The notes beneath the pieces were generated by a model, which was not told the origin of the DNA, did no database searches, and saw only the letters and a list, made by a program, of their open reading frames with translations. This document shows positions 57,801-64,000 of a stretch of 64,000 nucleotides of DNA, piece after piece. The stretch comes from Allodiplogaster sudhausi (Eukaryota > Nematoda > Chromadorea > Rhabditida > Diplogasteridae). A program made the translations under genes and the position numbers. Location of the stretch: NCBI GenBank assembly GCA_945643635.1, contig CALZFC010000268.1:1489501-1553500 (forward strand), read 5' to 3'. The stretch's first letter is position 1. Each line of letters begins with the position of its first letter.

Positions 57801-58636
57801 TGAATACCTTGCAAGGCATCCACATCTCCCTTCTGCAGACTAGTTTCGTGTAAAACGCACTTTAAACTCATGAATACAAGAGAAACCTGCTTACTATACA
57901 GCCTGAACTCACTATACTTTCGGGGGCTGAAAACGATTCCCGCCTTAAGGGAACCTGGGTGACCCGACGCGCCGCTGGACAAAGCGGCAGATGCTGCCAC
58001 ACTGAATGCAGCTATAGCCGAGCAGTGATGGCTATGATCCTCGAACGGAGAAGTCGGTGACCGGAGCCGATGAACATCCAAGCACTTCCATATCCACAAA
58101 AACAGCACTAGTAGAAACTCCTAACGTCGAGGTGTCTTAGCACCAGACCACCTCTTACGGACACTTCAGCGTAGAATGAAGACCTACCCCCTACCACTCT
58201 TTCATAACCCTTCCAACCGCGTTCGCTACCGCTCCGTGCCCTCCTGCTCATCTCTGAGAGGGCGCGCATTCAAACACCAATTTTATGCACAACGACATCA
58301 TAGATGTTTAATCGCTTTTCTGCTATTTTGAGAGAGAGAGTTTTAGAGTTTTTTTTTCTAGTCAATTTTGCACTGCGTAAATGACCGTGTATGTATGTGC
58401 ATGACTAATTCAATGCGTTCCAAGCGTAGCTTAATCGCCCCGTCAGCCACGGTGTGACTCTGCCAAAAAAATATTTAATGGCGGGAGCATAAAATATTCG
58501 CGAATTCAAAGTAGAGATTAACCTTAATTTCCTCAGGCAGAGGAATGTTTTTTGACTTCGAGACACTTGCAATCAAAAACCTGACCAAATAAGGCGAAAA
58601 AAAAGCAAGACACTATTTATTCGCCTCTGATCTCCT
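54882..58636. mobile_element. Repeat B, complete copy B-I (3755 bases, TTAA target)
   Basis: Starts AGGAGATCCGAGGCGAATAA after TTAA (54878-54881) and ends with the inverse CGCCTCTGATCTCCT before TTAA (58637-58640). The inverted arms extend to about 55750 on the left and 57776 on the right. The unique centre holds two tandem units of about 105 bases (56430-56640) and GC-rich imperfect repeats around GCGCTGCCGGC. No transposase-like protein was found. The DNA just outside (CGATTGAGCCA) is also inverted on the two sides, so either the element is longer than the TTAA marks or it was duplicated together with its flanks. Confidence 0.7.
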
Positions 58637-59133
58637 TTAATGGCTCAATCGAAATTAAATGTTACAGAATTTCAATTTGCAGAAAAGGATTTTTTTTCTT
58701 TTACTCATAACAAAGTTCATCATAACTCACTTTAGCCGGATTTACAAAGCGCTTAATTTTTTCCAGGCGTATATCGATTTTTACGTGGAGATGAAAGAAT
58801 AGAATGAGAAAATTCCCTTATTTTCTCACTTTAAATCTTAAATAGTTAAGCATGGTTTTTAAGATTAATGCGTTGAAAATAGGGTAGAGTAGCGTAGACA
58901 TGCAAAAGACAAGAGGAGTCGCAACTTAGCATAGGAGACGACTTCCACAAAAATGACAGCCGTAGTATACCTGGAAAGTCGATATCGGCATAAACCGGCA
59001 TTTTAATCTCCTGTTTTTTTCAATTGTTGCCGACATTTTCAGATTTCTCATATGCTTCACTATTGATTGATCGCGTTTGAGAGCAAGTTTGATGAAGAAG
59101 CTTGCAAATAGTTGCTCAAATATTCTCACCCGA

Positions 59134-59678
59134 GGAAGGTGAATCATCGTACGCAGGATGAAACTCTTGGCGCGCTCCGACAGCTTCGCCCAGAAGTCGT
59201 CAGTCTTTAGGAGTGCAATCAGGTCCTAAGCAATACTAATTAAAGGAGGGCGATCACCGAAAAATTATGTGACATTTAAAATTGCCGCGGCCCTTCTCAC
59301 TCTCATTATTATTTTCATGCTGCGGGTTTTATGCTACCAGCGAAATAGCACGCGAGAATGAGAGTGAGGAAGACGCCACATTTCAAAATCGCATTAACTA
59401 TTTTTCGGTGATCGCTCTCCTTTAAGGGTGCCAAAAAGCGGTCTTCATTAAGTTTGCTAATCGCCTTCATTATGTTGCTAATGATCTTCATTAAGTTTGC
59501 TAATCTAATATTGTTAAGCATAATTAAGAAATATAGTAAATACAAAGTTAAGTTATAGCCATGAGTTCGTTAACATTCATGGTGCCTGCTGCAGGATGTC
59601 GAAGAATTCGGGCAAATTGTTCTGCTCGGAGATGAGGAGGCGCTTCTGGATGGACAGTCCGGTTTTATCGGACGTCAG
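59134..59678 (-). pseudogene. MATH-BTB family 2, exons 8 and 9, inverted copy
   Basis: Exon 8 (59575-59678) has a 7-base deletion that shifts the frame and is cut at 59678, where a fragment of the CCGCGG foldback element begins. Exon 9 starts at 59225 on the minus strand. The intron contains a TTAA element (59244-59421). It mirrors the 53540-54388 copy across repeat B-I. Confidence 0.75.
59244..59421. mobile_element. TTAA-target miniature element, 178 bases, inverted copy
   Basis: TTAA flanks at 59240-59243 and 59422-59425, same ends as 20634-20810 and 54098-54275. Confidence 0.85.
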
Positions 59679-59872
59679 CCGCGGCATTAATCTTGCCGTT
59701 TGTCCAAGACATGTCAACGACAATCGGTCATGACCGTTTCAAAATAACACGGACACATGTCCTGGACACATCCACTTCCGCCTATCTTAATACACAGGAG
59801 TCTAGGACATGTCTAAGACATGTCCTGGACGCGTCCTGGACAAAGAAGATTTAATTTCGATTGAGCCATTAA
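59679..59872. repeat. Foldback fragment at the centre of the 57.1-61.4 kb palindrome
   Basis: CCGCGGCATTAATCTTGCCG and the GGACATG-type words match 52216-52390. It sits where the inverted B arms on either side (57.1-59.2 and 59.87-61.35 kb) meet. Confidence 0.65.
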
Positions 59873-62800
59873 AGGAGATCCGAGGCGAATAAATAGTGTC
59901 TTGTTTTTTTTCGCCTTATTTGGTCAGGTTTTTGATTGCAAGTGTCTCGAAGTCTGTCTGAGGAAATTAAGGTTAATCTCTACTTTGAATTCGCGAATAT
60001 TTTATGCTCCCGCCATTAAATATTTTTTTGGCAGAGTCACACCGTGGCTGACGGGGCGATTAAGCTACGCTTGGAACGCATTGAATTAGTCATGCACATA
60101 CATACACGGTCATTTACGCAGTGCAAAATTGACTAGAAAAAAAAACTCTAAAACTCTCTCTCTCAAAATAGCAGAAAAGCGATTAGACATCTATGATGTC
60201 GTTGTGCAAAAAATTGGTGTTTGAATGCGCGCCCTCTCAGAGATGAGCAAGAGGGCACGGAGCGGTAGCGAACGCGGTTGGAAGGGTTATGAAAGAGTGG
60301 TAGGGGGTAGGTCTTCATTTTACGCTGAAGTGTCCGTAAGAGGTGGTCTGGTGCTAAGACACCTCGACGTTAGGAGTTTCTACTAGTGCTGTTTTTGTGG
60401 ATATGGAAGTGCTTGGATGTTCATCGGCTCCGGCCACCGACTTCTCCGTTCGAGGATCAGAGCCATCACTGCTCGGCTATAGCTGCATTCAGTGTGGCAG
60501 CATCTGCCGCTTTGTCCAGTGGCGCGTCGGGTCACCCAGGTTCCTTTAAGGCGGGAATCGTTTTCAGCCCCCGAAAGTATAGTGAGTTCAGGCTGTATAG
60601 TAAGCAGGTTTCTCTTGTATTCATGAGTTTAAAGTGAGTTTTACAGGAAACTAGTCTGCAGAAGGGAGATGTGGATGCCTTGCAAGGTATTCAAGCCGCT
60701 GTGCTCAGAATAGGCCAAAGTGTTTAGGCGCCTGCCACCTATCGTCACAGGGTCGCTGCCAAGGAAAGAGCTGCTTCCTGGAACAACCTTAATGCCCGAC
60801 AATCTGCGTCCCGAATGTTCGTCCGCGAGCTACCTATGCGTCCGGCCAAAACGGCTACCACTGTCTTGGGAACAAGAAACCCAACTTCCGTTTCAGCCCT
60901 AAAGTATTACTTCTCACTCTCTCTTGGGGCGGGACAATGGGCGGGCACCAGACCACCTCTTACGGACACTTCAGCGTAGAATGAAGACCTACCCCCTACC
61001 ACTCTTTCATAACCCTTCCAACCGCGTTCGCTACCGTTCCGCGCCCTCCTGCTCATCTCTGAGAGGGCGCGCATTCAAACACCAATTATGGATGCTCCTA
61101 CAGTTCGCTTCGTCCTTTCGTCACCCTCCATAATCTCTGTTTGAACCCCTTCCCTCTCAGAGATTCGCAATACGAACAGTTGTAGAACCAAGGTAGAGGC
61201 GACCCATGAGACTACCGCGTTTCGGAACCGCAAAACAAAAGTCCGCCAAGAAGACACGCTAACTTTGAAAAGCAACACTGTTGCTAGCACCCCAGGAGAA
61301 ACAAACAGGTTGTTGGTACCAACCAGGGAAGAGAGATAGGCCTCCATGCCTTTCCCTTGCCTGCATGCATCGGCATCCTTGCCTTCCGTACCTCCCCCTG
61401 GAAAATAACACTGACTACCTGATTGATTTTCCTCAGCAAAAGTGCGCTAGTCCTTTATATACTCCTGCTGTCTGAACCGACATCGACCTTACACTCCCGA
61501 CGGCCTGAATGTACCGCAAAGAAATAGAACCGCATTAAAGCCAGATAAAAACCCAAAATTTTTGCAGATATATCGGCTTCTCCCACCGTTTTATAACTAA
61601 CCCTTGTCAATAAACTCTCAGCGGTGCCAAGACGCTGATGTCTGCGCCTGAGTGCTTGCCTTTCCCGGTGCAGGTACACTTTTATGGCCCACGCGCCTTT
61701 CTCGGCCAAACCGGATAAGAGCCTAAAAACCCATATCGAACAATAGAAAAATGCATCCTGAACTCGTTCCAGGACCACTCTTCTTTGCTTGTCATAACCA
61801 TCGAGAGAGCCGAGACTACTTACCATTAATGCTACAACGTTATCGCAACTATTGTGAAATGAAACACTGGCGGAGCGTCATGCTCCCTTCTGAACCTGTG
61901 CCTGCCCCCGTCGGCAGTTTCTGTGAAGTCCACTCTTGTAGCGCCATGGCACCCGCCCGGCTGAGCTCTGCAGACAACTAAGCTCGAACTATGCGTCTTT
62001 CCACTTCCGAAATCTCTGAAATCTAGCCACTTTCTTTTAACCCCTTCTCCTGGAGTCTGCAACTTGGTCCAGCTACAAATCAATAACCTGGCACAACCAT
62101 CTTTGCGCAGAAAAAATACAAAATGCAGCCTAGACTTAAGTCACACTCATCTTGCCCCGGCAAATCCTAAATGACCCATCAGGACATGCACAACCTGGGA
62201 ACACATAAAAGGGGAGGGCTGCAGACAATAATGGTTTGGTAACTCTGTCAACCTCACGTAAAAACTTAGCCATACCAGCCACCCTAATGTTGCAAAACCT
62301 GAAGGCCATAATGAAAGGTGCAAGGCCTGTAATTCCGGGCGCGGCCGGCAGCTATCCCTGTAATTCCGGGCGCGGCCGGCAACGTCTGCGCGTTCAACAC
62401 TCGCGATGCCAGTGCAACCGCTAAGTCGGGCTTCGCCGGCAGCTCCTGAGCAAGTAAATCTCTTGGTACCACGGCACCTCCAAAAGCCGGGCTCGACCAG
62501 CAACTCGTGCACACTTGTCATGAACAACCAGGGCTGCCACAACTAGACTATTGGGCCGTAATGTTCATTCCCCGGCGGGAAGTCTGGCCAGCGCCATCTT
62601 GGCTCTTCCTTTGGAGACTGAAATGAAATCCGACCTCTCTGCAACATAAAGTCGCAAACCCCAACGGTTGTGAAATATTCGAAACACACGCAACATAGTA
62701 AGGCTGTAAACTATGACCGTCCAATAGACTTGACTCTGGCCTCTCTGCAACGTAAAATCACAAACCCCAACGGGTGTGAAATATTCGAAACACACGTAAA

Positions 62801-63939
62801 ATAAAAAGGCTGTAAACTATGACCGTACAGTAGACTTGTCTATCTCCGTAACAAACTTGCCCATAAGCGATGAACTAACATCCTCTGAAAACAGGCGTCA
62901 CCGCTTTACCGGTAAAACGTCACCACTAACCTAACGAGCTAAACCATATGGAACACAAATCCCCATACTGGGACCATAAAAAGAGGAACTAGATCCTACA
63001 CTCTTCTGACCCTGTAGTTCTCCAATTCTGGGCTCGGCCGGCAGCGCCTGCGCGCTCAACCTTCGCGGTGCCAGTGCACCCTCCAAGCCGGGCTCCGCCG
63101 GCAGCGCCAGTGCGCTTAACTCTCCTGATGCCACGGCACCAGCCACTCCTCTTGAACGACCCGGGCAGCCTCTGTTCGACTATCAGGTCGTGATGCTCCG
63201 TCCTCGGCAGGGAGTCTTTTAAAGCGTCCTCCTACCTCTCTCCTTGGAGACTGAAATCTAGCCTTTCTGGAAAGCAAAGTCATAACCTGACCTGACCTTA
63301 CAAAGCGGCAGATGCTGCCACACTGAATGCAGCTATAGCCGAGCAGTGATGGCTCTGATCCTCGAATGGAGAAGTCGGTGGCCGGAGCCGATGAACATCC
63401 AAGCACTTCCATATCCACAAAAACAGCACTAGTAGAAACTCCTAACGTCGAGGTGTCTTCTTAGCACCAGACCACCTCTTACGGACACTTCAGCGTAGAA
63501 TGAAGACCTACCCCCTACCACTCTTTCATAACCCTTCCAACCGCGTTCGCTACCGTTCCGTGCCCTCCTGCTCATCTCTGAGAGGGCGCGCATTCAAACA
63601 CCAATTTTATGCACATCATAGACTACTAATCGCTTTTCTGCTATTTTGAGAGAGAGAGTTTTAGAGTTTTTTTTGCTAGTCAATTTTGCACTGCGTAAAT
63701 GACCGTGTATGTATGTGCATGACTAATTCAATGCGTTCCAAGCGTAGCTTAATCGCCCCGTCAGCCACGGTGTGACTCTGCCAAAAAAATATTTAATGGC
63801 GGGAGCATAAAATATTCGCGAATTCAAAGTAGAGATTAACCTTAATTTCCTCAGACAGACTTCGAGACACTTGCAATCAAAAACCTGACCAAATAAGGCG
63901 AAAAAAAACAAGACACTATTTATTCGCCTCGGATCTCCT
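59873..63939. mobile_element. Repeat B, complete copy B-II (4067 bases, TTAA target)
   Basis: Starts AGGAGATCCGAGGCGAATAA after TTAA (59869-59872) and ends with the inverse CGCCTCGGATCTCCT before TTAA (63940-63943). It shares most of its interior with B-I, but parts are rearranged: the 60722-60955 stretch appears inverted at 57560-57780, and 61713-63300 matches B-IV. Two tandem units lie at 62630-62850. No recognisable protein is encoded. The structure is that of a non-autonomous TTAA element with long inverted termini. Confidence 0.7.
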
Positions 63940-64000
63940 TTAATGGCTCAATCGAAATTAAATGTTACAGAATTTCAATTTGCAGAAAAGGATTTTTTTC
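63940..64000. other. Flank of repeat B-II
   Basis: TTAATGGCTCAATCGAAATT is the same as the flank of B-I at 58637 and, inverted, of B-III at 21400. The window ends here. Confidence 0.6.

Overview
The window is eukaryotic and most likely from a nematode or another small invertebrate. The coding pieces are split by short GT-AG introns (about 20-50 bases, some longer). The host genes that can be recognised are MATH-BTB (bath-type) genes of the kind amplified in nematodes. The rest is transposon debris (RTE, BEL/Pao, a CACTA-type element, TTAA- and TA-target elements) plus long AG/CT microsatellites. The species cannot be named from this sequence.

Layout. Positions 1-6884 (unit A1, +) and 14003-20105 (A2, -) are arms of a large inverted repeat around a 7 kb spacer. 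A third copy (A3, -) runs 35143-35284 plus 45559-51047. Each A unit carries a nine-exon MATH-BTB gene: it reads through in A1 (647-3616), is intact in A3 (46955-49990, -) and has lost exons 4-8 in A2. A second, diverged MATH-BTB family is scattered as loose exons at 10.6-11.2, 20.4-20.9, 23.8-24.5, 29.5-29.8, 51.9-54.4 and 59.1-59.7 kb. The spacer between A1 and A2 holds a BEL/Pao gag fragment, one copy of repeat B and unassigned sequence.

Positions 25079-29480 form a 4.4 kb element with long inverted arms. It carries a spliced GRF-type zinc-finger gene (-) and, on the other strand, two tandem small genes that share a C-x2-C-x17-C-x2-C module; these are not recognised. Positions 31541-35130 are an RTE-type retrotransposon truncated before its catalytic FADD box and interrupted by a 1457-base foldback element with a TA target duplication. 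Removing that insert restores the reading frame exactly.

The most notable object is 35285-45558, a 10,274-base DNA transposon inside A3. It has a perfect 17-base terminal inverted repeat starting CAC, a 2-base AA target duplication (empty sites exist in A1 and A2), subterminal GAACTATT repeats, a spliced CACTA/TNP2-like transposase gene (+), a divergent multi-exon partner gene (-), and a degraded captured piece of a coatomer epsilon (COPE) gene. The last 10 kb (54.9-63.9 kb) holds two complete copies of a TTAA-target element family (repeat B, 3.8 and 4.1 kb) with long inverted arms and no recognisable transposase. All of these assignments come from reading the sequence by eye, and no database search was possible.
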